64,000 nucleotides of DNA from Rhodospirillales bacterium (GTDB taxonomy: Bacteria; Pseudomonadota; Alphaproteobacteria; Rhodospirillales; Casp-alpha2), in assembly GCA_021775095.1 (NCBI GenBank), contig JAJFII010000060.1, forward strand, positions 1-64,000, in the 5' to 3' direction. The notes below the pieces were generated by a model. The model worked only from the letters and a program-made list of their open reading frames with translations. It did not search any database and was not told where the DNA came from. Positions within the stretch are counted from its first letter, which is position 1. Each line of letters begins with the position of its first letter. Of the stretch, positions 57,681-64,000 are shown in pieces. The translations under genes and the position numbers were made by a program.

Positions 57681-58169
57681 CTAAACGGTCTTGCCCGATT
57701 GCCGTGCTTTGATCATATACCAAACGAGTAAGGCACCCAGCATCTTGCTGACCGTCATCAATGCCACGCCTTCAACCGATGCAATGCCAATCAGGCTCAG
57801 GAAAATCAAACTGTCAACCGGTGTGCCAAGGGCACTGGACAACAGGACCCGCTGGGCAAAGGGTTTTTTAGTAAAGGAGTACACCGCCCAATCACAAAAT
57901 TCGCTGACCAAAAACGCCGCCAGACTGGCCATTGCGATATAAGGATCGGCCATAAAGTAACTGATGCTGGCCGCCGCCAACATTGCTAATATGACCGAAT
58001 GACCGATTTCGCGTTGGGCGAAATCGCGGGCGACGAAAATAAATCCAACAACCAGAGTTAACGGCGGCCATTTTCCACCGCCGGGTAATTCAACTAAAGG
58101 CACGACGGAAAAACCATAATTTACGGCGACGATTAATAGAATATAGAGGGCGGTGAATTTAAAGTTCAT
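57681..58169 (-). CDS. Queuosine precursor transporter (VUT/YhhQ family)
   Basis: This 162-residue membrane protein matches the VUT/DUF165 family, which imports preQ0, preQ1 or queuine. Family pieces are VARDFAQREIGHSVIL, SYFMADPYIAMASLAAFLVSE and LSSALGTPVDSLIFL. It has about five or six helices and is somewhat shorter than E. coli YhhQ. The start MNFKFTALY at 58169 is chosen; a longer frame adds non-membrane sequence. It lies convergent with osmC and divergent from queG, in the middle of the queuosine genes, so a role in precursor salvage is likely. Confidence 0.88.
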   Translation of the reverse strand: MNFKFTALYILLIVAVNYGFSVVPLVELPGGGKWPPLTLVVGFIFVARDFAQREIGHSVILAMLAAASISYFMADPYIAMASLAAFLVSEFCDWAVYSFTKKPFAQRVLLSSALGTPVDSLIFLSLIGIASVEGVALMTVSKMLGALLVWYMIKARQSGKTV

Positions 58170-58239
58170 ACTGAAGTTACCTGTTAACATCGATTTTGGC
58201 GGGCTCAGTACCACATCTGTGCAGAAATAGCGAGTGTCT

Positions 58240-59286
58240 ATGATCAAAAAGAAAATTCGTGAGCAGGCCCTGGAATTTGGCTTCGATAGCGTTGGTTTCA
58301 CGTCAGCGGCTGCAGACCCGCGTGACGCGCGGGCATTGTCAGCCTTTCTGAAGGCCGGCTGGCACGGCGATATGGCATGGATGGATAACGCCAATGGCCG
58401 CCGGCCCGATCCGCAAAAAACCATGGCCAATGCCAAAACCATAGTGGTGCTTGGCGTTAATTATGGTCCGGCGAGCGATCCCTTAAGGGTTTTGGATAAT
58501 GTCGACAGGGGCAATGTCAGCGTCTATGCCAGGGCGACGAAAGATTATCATGACGTTATCAAAAAACGCCTGAAAAAACTGGGCCGCTGGATCGGTGAAA
58601 CCTTCGCCTCGGACATAAAGATATTTGTTGATACGGCACCGATTATGGAAAAACCGCTGGCCGCCAGGGCTGGTATCGGCTGGCAGGGAAAACATACAAA
58701 TCTGGTTTCCAAGGATTTTGGATCCTGGTTGTTTCTCGGCGAAGTCTTCATGTCGCTGGAACTGGAACCCGACAAACCGGCCGCTGATCACTGCGGCACC
58801 TGTGATCTTTGCCAGCGCATTTGCCCCACCAACGCCTTTCCTAAACCCTATGAACTCGACGCCACCAAATGCATTTCCTATCTGACGATTGAACATAAAA
58901 GCCCGATTGATGAAGATTTGATGGAAAATATGGGCAATCATATTTACGGCTGTGACGATTGTTTGTCGGTTTGCCCATGGAACAAATTCGCGTCACCAAC
59001 CGATGAAAGTCAGTTTATGCCGAGGGTCGAACTCACCGCGCCGCGACTGAAAGATTTGGCCGCCTTAACCGATACCTCATTCCGCACGGTTTTCGCCGGT
59101 TCGCCGATCAAACGGACCGGTCGGGATCGCTTTGTCAGAAACGTTCTCATTGCCATGGGAAACAGCGGTGACCAAACTCTTATCCCGGCAGCCAATCAGT
59201 TAACAACCGATGCCTCCGAACTGGTAGCAGCGACGGCAAAATGGGCATCGGCAAAATTAGGTGCCCTGCCCGAATTAAACGATTAA
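58240..59286 (+). CDS. queG: Epoxyqueuosine reductase
   Basis: This 348-residue cobalamin- and iron-sulfur-dependent enzyme makes queuosine from epoxyqueuosine in tRNA. Two [4Fe-4S] cysteine sets are present: CGTCDLCQRICPTNAF and CDDCLSVCPWNKF. The conserved Asp-containing part (VDTAPIMEKPLAARAG) lies near residue 135. A HEAT-like C-terminal part (RDRFVRNVLIAMGNSGD) is present. The start is the ATG 58240 or a GTG at 58234. It completes the queA-tgt-queF-queG set. Confidence 0.95.
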   Translation: MIKKKIREQALEFGFDSVGFTSAAADPRDARALSAFLKAGWHGDMAWMDNANGRRPDPQKTMANAKTIVVLGVNYGPASDPLRVLDNVDRGNVSVYARATKDYHDVIKKRLKKLGRWIGETFASDIKIFVDTAPIMEKPLAARAGIGWQGKHTNLVSKDFGSWLFLGEVFMSLELEPDKPAADHCGTCDLCQRICPTNAFPKPYELDATKCISYLTIEHKSPIDEDLMENMGNHIYGCDDCLSVCPWNKFASPTDESQFMPRVELTAPRLKDLAALTDTSFRTVFAGSPIKRTGRDRFVRNVLIAMGNSGDQTLIPAANQLTTDASELVAATAKWASAKLGALPELND

Positions 59287-59324
59287 ACTCTCTTGTCAGC
59301 TATTGGATAACGGACCGCGTTATA

Positions 59325-60179
59325 ATGAAATCTGCAACACCTTCACTGTTCAAATTTAATCTTGCAATGGGCCTTGCTCTCTTCCTCAGCAGCATGGTTT
59401 CTGGTGATGCGGAGGCGCAATCCAAATCGGCTCGCAAGGGAAACCAGGCATTAAAAGCCGGCGATGTATTTCGAGATTGCACAAAATGCCCGGAGTTGGT
59501 CGTCGTCCCTGCCGGCCTCTTCATCATGGGCTCTAATGGTAAACGTAAGGCCGAGAAACCAGCCCACCGTGTCAATATCACAAAACCATTTGCCATTGGC
59601 CGTTACGAAGTGACTTTCAGTGAATGGTTTGCCTGTCTGCAAGCCAAGGCCTGTAACCACAATCCTGACGATCACAAGTGGGGACGCCGAGGCAGACCGG
59701 TCATAAATGTCACCTGGGACCAGGCCGAAACCTACACCAAATGGTTATCCGAAAAAACCGGCTTTTCCTATCGACTGCCTTCCGAATCCGAGTGGGAATA
59801 TGCCCATCGGGCCGGAACAACCACGGATTTCTGGTGGGGCAAAAGTCCTGGCGAAAACAACGCCAACTGTAAAGATTGCAAATCCCAATGGAGCGCCAAA
59901 AGTTCCGCCCCCGTCGGTTCGTTCAAACCCAATCCCTTTGGCCTATATGATACGGCGGGCAATCTCTTCGAATGGGTCTCTGACTGCTGGAACCCCGATC
60001 ATTTGGGCGCGCCCAAAACGACGGCTCCGCGCAAGGATGGCAACTGCAATTTTCGCGTAATTCGCGGCGGTTCTTTTTACTATTTCAACAAAGTCGCTCG
60101 GGCGTCCTACAGGGCAAAGAACCCACCAGGCGTTAAAAGTTACTGGTTGGGATTCCGTGTGGTGCGTGAGTTGCCATAG
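59325..60179 (+). CDS. Exported SUMF1/FGE-sulfatase domain protein
   Basis: This 284-residue protein has a signal peptide (MKSATPSLFKFNLAMGLALF, cleavage near AEAQ at about 30) and a SUMF1-type domain (about residues 50-284): PAGLFIMGSNGKR, IGRYEVTFSEWFACL, RLPSESEWEYAHRAGT, DTAGNLFEWVSDCW and RVIRGGSFYYF. The catalytic Cys pair of true formylglycine-generating enzymes is absent from the C-terminal segment, so it is unlikely to make formylglycine. The CxxC pairs (CTKCPE, CKDCKS) may form disulfides. The ATG at 59325 is chosen over an upstream GTG-like frame. It is 38 bases after queG but functionally separate. Confidence 0.88.
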   Translation: MKSATPSLFKFNLAMGLALFLSSMVSGDAEAQSKSARKGNQALKAGDVFRDCTKCPELVVVPAGLFIMGSNGKRKAEKPAHRVNITKPFAIGRYEVTFSEWFACLQAKACNHNPDDHKWGRRGRPVINVTWDQAETYTKWLSEKTGFSYRLPSESEWEYAHRAGTTTDFWWGKSPGENNANCKDCKSQWSAKSSAPVGSFKPNPFGLYDTAGNLFEWVSDCWNPDHLGAPKTTAPRKDGNCNFRVIRGGSFYYFNKVARASYRAKNPPGVKSYWLGFRVVRELP

Positions 60180-60493
60180 GGTTAATACCAAAGAAATACC
60201 AAAGAATGGTGATAATAACCCTTTTAAGCGCAGCTCCGCCCTTTGCTATGAGACGCCGCCACCGGGTTACCACTAGAAAACCGCCACGGACCGCGATACT
60301 GACACATGGCAATAATGCTGGCGCAAGGCGCAATAATGCCTGCGCAAGACAATCGATGCCCGACGCAGCTCAGCCCGCCGAAAGCGATCCTTAAGAATCG
60401 TCCCAATGAGATTAATAAAAGTCAACCACCCGACTTGTGGGCTTAAAAAACCTCCCACACGATTGTCTGGCAAATTTATGCCACCGGATAAGT
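60180..60493. other. Intergenic region with small repeats
   Basis: About 310 bases between the SUMF1 gene and the XRE gene. It contains a doubled AATACCAAAG near 60185-60205 and a doubled GCAATAATGC-TGCGCAAG near 60305-60350. No gene is recognised. Confidence 0.45.
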
Positions 60494-60901
60494 TTACAAC
60501 TTAACAGCCAGCGCACGCGCCATTTGACTTAACGCTTCCTGGTGGCGCTCGTTATCGATTTGTGCGAAATTGCGAGCGACTTCCAGACACATCCGTTGGC
60601 GTGTCGGCAAATCCGCGTCATCCCGGTCTCCCAACCCTTCGAAAAAATAACCCACAGGCACGCGGAGAACCTGGGCGATTTCATATAACCGTCCTGCGGA
60701 AATCCGATTAATTCCGCGCTCATATTTGTGCGCCTGCTGATAAGTTACACCAATGAGTTCTGCCATTTGCTGTTGGGACAAACCCAACATAACCCGCCGC
60801 TCTCGAATTCGAACACCCACGTGTTTATCTGTGTCTGTCGCCCGATTTACGACTTGTTCATCACCGCCTGCCCGCGCGCCTAAGGTAGATCTGTTTGCCA
60901 A
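60494..60901 (-). CDS. XRE family helix-turn-helix regulator
   Basis: This 135-residue protein has an N-terminal 30-residue low-complexity stretch and then a Cro/C1-type helix-turn-helix (residues about 30-90: RIRERRVMLGLSQQQMAEL, YQQAHKYERGINRIS). The C-terminal 45 residues are helical. It may regulate genes with no clear tie to its neighbours. Similar proteins of this length are common in alphaproteobacteria. Confidence 0.9.
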   Translation of the reverse strand: MANRSTLGARAGGDEQVVNRATDTDKHVGVRIRERRVMLGLSQQQMAELIGVTYQQAHKYERGINRISAGRLYEIAQVLRVPVGYFFEGLGDRDDADLPTRQRMCLEVARNFAQIDNERHQEALSQMARALAVKL

Positions 60902-61255
60902 GGTTTTACCCTCCTAAATAAATTCTTTTATCCACTCAATCCAGTCGCGCCATGAGTCCCCAAATCCACAACACCTGGTCTGCCATTTCCTGAACTTATA
61001 AAAGCTGCAAAGAATTCGCGGCAGTTAACGTGTTTTTCAAGAGGTCGTTTATTGTACACGTATATATTGGAACGACAAACCGAATTCACCAGTCTTTTTT
61101 CTGGCCTTTGCACGCAAAGGTATAAAATCCATGAAAATAGGTGATGGTTGAAATTCTTCCCGGCCGGGTTATTTGGCTTTATTTAACCGCCTGGTGTGCC
61201 GACTTAAAAGTGCGTAGAGGCGAAAAGAACCGCGCGGAAACCCTCTGAAAACCCA
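60902..61255. other. Intergenic region between XRE and phaR genes
   Basis: About 350 bases. It contains the promoter of the XRE gene at its left and the 3' flank of phaR at its right. I see no gene and no clear terminator. Confidence 0.45.
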
Positions 61256-61876
61256 TCAATCGTCGCGCGCAAGGCCATCGAGTTGTTTTTGCATGGCGTC
61301 AAGCTGGGCCCGCAAAATATCCAGCTTTTCAGATTCCGCCTCTTTGTCCGGACCGGCTGATGTAGCAACCGGATCCTGGGTTGGTTTTGGTGCCTGCCCC
61401 GGAACCCCTTGATAAAACGGAGCAAACATTTTCATGGCGTTTTCAAACATCGCCATGTTTTTCTTGCCGACGTCTTCCAATTGGCCAAATGGGTTCAATC
61501 CGCCAACGGCTTCATCCATATAACTCCGCATTTGATCCTGGTTTTGCGCAAAAGATTGCATCGTATGTTCCAGATAGTTGGGGACAACCGTCTGCAGGCT
61601 GTCTCCGTAAAAACTGATTAAATGGCGCAAAAAACCAATCGGAAGCAGTGTTTGACCACCTTTGGATTCTTCTTCAACAATGATGTGAGTCAGGACCTGG
61701 CGGGTGATATCATCACCGGACTTTGCGTCATAAACGACAAAGTCTATACCTTCTTTAACCATCTGTGACAGGTGGTCGAGGGTTACATAGGTGCTGGTTG
61801 ACGTGTTATATAACCTTCTGTTCGCATATTTTTTAATGGTAACCGGCTTTTTTACTTCGTCATCTTGATCGGCCAT
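61256..61876 (-). CDS. phaR: Polyhydroxyalkanoate synthesis repressor PhaR
   Basis: This 206-residue DNA-binding and granule-sensing regulator represses phasin and PHA genes when no PHA is present. The N-terminal DNA-binding segment (KKYANRRLYNTSTSTYVTLD) and the PHB-accumulation domain (about residues 70-120) are standard. The C-terminal tail has a coiled region (LDILRAQLDAMQKQLDGL). It is divergent from the 62016 gene and the PhaC-like gene. Confidence 0.94.
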   Translation of the reverse strand: MADQDDEVKKPVTIKKYANRRLYNTSTSTYVTLDHLSQMVKEGIDFVVYDAKSGDDITRQVLTHIIVEEESKGGQTLLPIGFLRHLISFYGDSLQTVVPNYLEHTMQSFAQNQDQMRSYMDEAVGGLNPFGQLEDVGKKNMAMFENAMKMFAPFYQGVPGQAPKPTQDPVATSAGPDKEAESEKLDILRAQLDAMQKQLDGLARDD

Positions 61877-62015
61877 TGTATTTCACCCCAGATTTTACAC
61901 CGCTAGAAACTAGCGCGAATTATGCTGCATCGCAATGAAATGTTCCGCACTGCCATATAATCACCTATAGTAACACCATGAATGATCCGCCCAACAAGAG
62001 GGAACCTGGAGCCCA

Positions 62016-62435
62016 ATGACTGACCCGATAGACCTTAAAAAATTAGCGGCCAATTACGTGGATTTATGGCAAGAACATTTAGCCGCCGTCGGCAAGGACG
62101 AAGATACGGCTGAGATCATGGCGAAAACCATGGCTTTAATGACCACTGGCGCTGCAACATTTGCCAATACCATGGCAGAAGCGGCAAACTCATCACCTGT
62201 TTCTGGTGACCCGCAATCGGACCCGCAAAAATCTCATGGAAAAACCGCAACAAATACCCCCCAACCCGACCCAACCGCTGGGGCCCCGGCCTCTGCCCTT
62301 CCACCTGAGCGGCCAGCTCCTGACATTGATTCAATGCTTGGCCGCATTGCCGCATTGGAAGAACGGGTCGCTCAGCTTGAGCGGAAAAACGTCCCCACAC
62401 GGGCAAGCAAAGTCCGATCAAGAAAACGACCTTAG
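62016..62435 (+). CDS. Small protein upstream of a PhaC-like synthase (PhaE-like or PHA-associated)
   Basis: This 139-residue protein starts with a helical part (DPIDLKKLAANYVDLWQEHLA), a low-complexity Pro/Thr/Ala linker (residues about 60-100) and a C-terminal coiled coil (MLGRIAALEERVAQLERK). It is likely a PHA synthase partner or granule protein; I cannot assign a named family. The ATG has GGAG nine bases upstream. Its last 200 bases overlap the PhaC-like gene in another frame, and both translations look real in the overlap. Confidence 0.65.
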   Translation: MTDPIDLKKLAANYVDLWQEHLAAVGKDEDTAEIMAKTMALMTTGAATFANTMAEAANSSPVSGDPQSDPQKSHGKTATNTPQPDPTAGAPASALPPERPAPDIDSMLGRIAALEERVAQLERKNVPTRASKVRSRKRP

Positions 62436-63504
62436 GGCGCAGGCCGGCAAAATTGAAAGTGGTCTCTTTGCCCAGGCCGTTGGTGACGAAATTGGTGCCC
62501 GGTTAAAATCCTTTTGCCACGGTTTCAGTACCTACCAAAATCAACCGCGCCATGATCGCCCCATAGAACCACCGGTTGTCGCGCAGTTCGGAAGCGCCCG
62601 ATTGCTGGACTACAACAGCGCGGCCGGTCCCGGCAAACCCGTATTGATCATTCCGTCGCTGATAAATCGCGCCTATATCCTCGACCTGATGGATAACAGA
62701 AGCCTTGTCCGCTGGTTAGCAAACCAGGGATTAAGGCCACTTCTGGTGGATTGGGGCCAACCGGGCGCGACCGAAGCCGGATACGACCTGACGGCCTATA
62801 TCACCGGCCCGCTTCAGTATTTTTATGATCAGGCCTGTGATCTTGCCGAGAAACCACCGTCATTGGTCGGTTATTGCATGGGTGGTTTGCTGGCCTTGGC
62901 CCTGGCGGGCCGCAATCCAAATCAGATTAAATCTCTGGCGCTTTTGGCGACACCTTGGAATTTTCATGACGGGATCGGCGTTAATCTTTGTTATCTGCAA
63001 AGCCTGAAACCGGGTCTCGAAATTCTTTTGAACCAACTCGGTAATCTCCCTGTTGACCTGTTGCAAGCCATGTTCACCAGTCTGGATCCATCTCTGACCA
63101 GCGAAAAGTTTCGTAAATTTGCGCGCATGGACCGGCACAGTGATCGGGCCAGAATTTTTGTTGCCCTGGAAGACTGGCTCAATGATGGCGTACCCCTGGT
63201 TGCTCCCGTCGCCAGGGATTGCCTGTTTGAGTGGTATCTGGAGAACAGCCCTGGCCGCGGGCGTTGGATGGTTGATGGACAAAGTGTGTCTCCTAGTTCT
63301 CTGACCTGCCCGTCCCTGACCCTGATCCCGCAACAAGATCACATTGTGCCGCCCGGGTCGGCCTTGGCCCTTGCCAAATTATTGCCGCATAATGAAAACC
63401 GTTGGATCAATGCCGGGCATATTGGGATGGTTGCCGGCAGCCATGCAAAATCGACACTTTACGAACCGTTAGGGGAATGGATAAAGTCCCATATGGAAGG
63501 ATGA
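62236..63504 (+). CDS. PhaC-like poly(3-hydroxyalkanoate) synthase / alpha-beta hydrolase
   Basis: This protein of about 422 residues has an alpha/beta-hydrolase fold with the PHA-synthase lipase-like box GYCMGG (Cys214) in place of Ser. It also has the family features PSLINRAYILDLM and LVDWGQPGATE, a conserved Asp (PQQDHIVPP) and a C-terminal His (NAGHIGMV). It is shorter than class I PhaC and resembles class III or PhaC-related hydrolases. The start is uncertain: no ATG/GTG/TTG occurs after the 62435 stop of the previous frame before the fold, so an ATG at 62236 is used. The first 65 residues (for example PRPLPFHLSGQLLTLIQ) look like those of relatives. It precedes phaA. Confidence 0.8.
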   Translation: MEKPQQIPPNPTQPLGPRPLPFHLSGQLLTLIQCLAALPHWKNGSLSLSGKTSPHGQAKSDQENDLRAQAGKIESGLFAQAVGDEIGARLKSFCHGFSTYQNQPRHDRPIEPPVVAQFGSARLLDYNSAAGPGKPVLIIPSLINRAYILDLMDNRSLVRWLANQGLRPLLVDWGQPGATEAGYDLTAYITGPLQYFYDQACDLAEKPPSLVGYCMGGLLALALAGRNPNQIKSLALLATPWNFHDGIGVNLCYLQSLKPGLEILLNQLGNLPVDLLQAMFTSLDPSLTSEKFRKFARMDRHSDRARIFVALEDWLNDGVPLVAPVARDCLFEWYLENSPGRGRWMVDGQSVSPSSLTCPSLTLIPQQDHIVPPGSALALAKLLPHNENRWINAGHIGMVAGSHAKSTLYEPLGEWIKSHMEG

Positions 63505-63590
63505 GCAATTGGCTTGATATGGGGCTTGGAAAATTCATCTCGCACCTGCACAATTTTTTCTTGCACCAATGCGTAAAACATCATATAAAC

Positions 63591-63611
63591 TGCGATTAAC
63601 GTCATATCGCA
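63591..63611. promoter_or_regulatory. Inverted repeat upstream of phaA, candidate regulator site
   Basis: TGCGAT (63591-63596) and ATCGCA (63606-63611) form 6-bp inverted arms with a 9-base spacer in the 180-bp region between the PhaC-like gene and phaA. TGC-containing repeats bind PhaR in some alphaproteobacteria, so PhaR is the candidate ligand. This is inference. Confidence 0.35.
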
Positions 63612-63683
63612 AGTGCGAAAAAATTTACGAACTGTTCATATGTTTCAGTTAATTGTCATTTATCAAATGTGGAGGAATAAAAA

Positions 63684-64000
63684 ATGTCAGAAGTCGTTAT
63701 TGCTGCGGCAGCGCGTACACCCGTGGGCGCATTCAGTGGAGGACTGAGCTCGGTATCTGCTGATTATTTAGGACAAGTTGCCATTACCGCTGTCCTTGAA
63801 CGCGCCGGCGTTTCGCCGAAAGATGTTGATGAAGTTGTCCTCGGACAAATCCTTACTGCCGGTGCCGGTCAGAACCCGGCACGAATTGCTGCCGTAAACG
63901 CCGGCATCCCCGTCGAGAAAACCGCCTATGGCATTAATCAGCTGTGTGGCTCCGGTCTGCGCACCGTTGCCCTTGGCAGCCAGGCCATTCAATTGGGTGA
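63684..64000 (+). CDS. phaA: Acetyl-CoA acetyltransferase (beta-ketothiolase), partial at window end
   Basis: The N-terminal 105 residues of a thiolase that condenses two acetyl-CoA to acetoacetyl-CoA, the first PHA step. The start MSEVVIAAAARTPVGAFSGG follows a strong GGAGGAATAAAAA. The nucleophilic Cys88 is in NQLCGSGLRT. The frame is open to the window edge, so about 290 residues are missing. It belongs to the PHA cluster with phaR and the PhaC-like gene; a phaB may follow. Confidence 0.93.
   Translation, partial: MSEVVIAAAARTPVGAFSGGLSSVSADYLGQVAITAVLERAGVSPKDVDEVVLGQILTAGAGQNPARIAAVNAGIPVEKTAYGINQLCGSGLRTVALGSQAIQLG

Overview
The window is a compact, almost fully coding stretch of an alphaproteobacterial chromosome, most likely from a Rhodospirillales-like, free-living heterotroph. 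This lineage call is an inference from gene content. It rests on the DUF1476 zeta inhibitor of F1-ATPase, an NDUFAF5-like methyltransferase divergent from comF, the purS-purQ-purL / bolA / grxD neighbourhood, a phaR-phaC-like-phaA cluster, a DUF6356 protein and PAS_5 and PAS-rich kinases. No rRNA, tRNA, insertion sequence, prophage or CRISPR array was seen. Two genes are visibly broken (an ECF sigma factor by a frameshift, a TSUP permease by two in-frame stops). These could be real decay or assembly errors.

Layout. 1-7 kb: FkbM methyltransferase, a degenerate M24 peptidase homologue, an SDR plus broken ECF sigma/SnoaL pair, a small exported protein and a lactate-permease-family transporter. 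7-17 kb: a REC-PAS-histidine kinase, a housekeeping block (comF, NDUFAF5-like, TauD/TfdA dioxygenase, sfsA, map, radC with an extra N-terminal domain) and a second PAS kinase. 17-23 kb: a minus-strand operon uraD-dctP-dctQ-dctM-racemase-like gene, divergent from a LysR regulator, probably for uptake and breakdown of a ureide-like compound. 23-28 kb: an alanine-rich helical protein, trmO, an MFS transporter, purB and an HpcH/HpaI aldolase. 28-34 kb: a LysR regulator divergent from an amidohydrolase-ABC transporter operon with a good palindromic operator, ending in a terminator, then the TSUP pseudogene.

34-44 kb: a TPR protein, the F1-ATPase zeta inhibitor, an NRDE protein, a nitroreductase, then the purine block purC-purS-purQ, interrupted by a minus-strand MarR gene, purL, an unknown protein, bolA and grxD. 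44-51 kb: a coiled-coil unknown, a PAS_5 protein, a hemerythrin, rpsD, an HNH nuclease, an esterase, gluQRS overlapping a nuclease-like protein, a DUF6356 protein and an Lrp regulator. 51-60 kb: a membrane hybrid kinase with REC and HPt, then a queuosine cluster (queA-tgt-queF-osmC, a convergent VUT-type precursor transporter, queG) and an exported SUMF1-domain protein. 60-64 kb: an XRE regulator and the PHA cluster (phaR, a small acidic coiled-coil gene that overlaps a PhaC-like synthase in another frame, and the start of phaA, cut by the window edge).

The most unusual features are the 200-bp overlap of two apparently real reading frames in the PHA cluster, enzyme homologues that have lost key residues (M24 protein, racemase-like protein, nuclease-like protein, hemerythrin, SUMF1 protein), the RadC fusion, the TSUP pseudogene, and two LysR-controlled catabolic operons with clear palindromes but unknown substrates.
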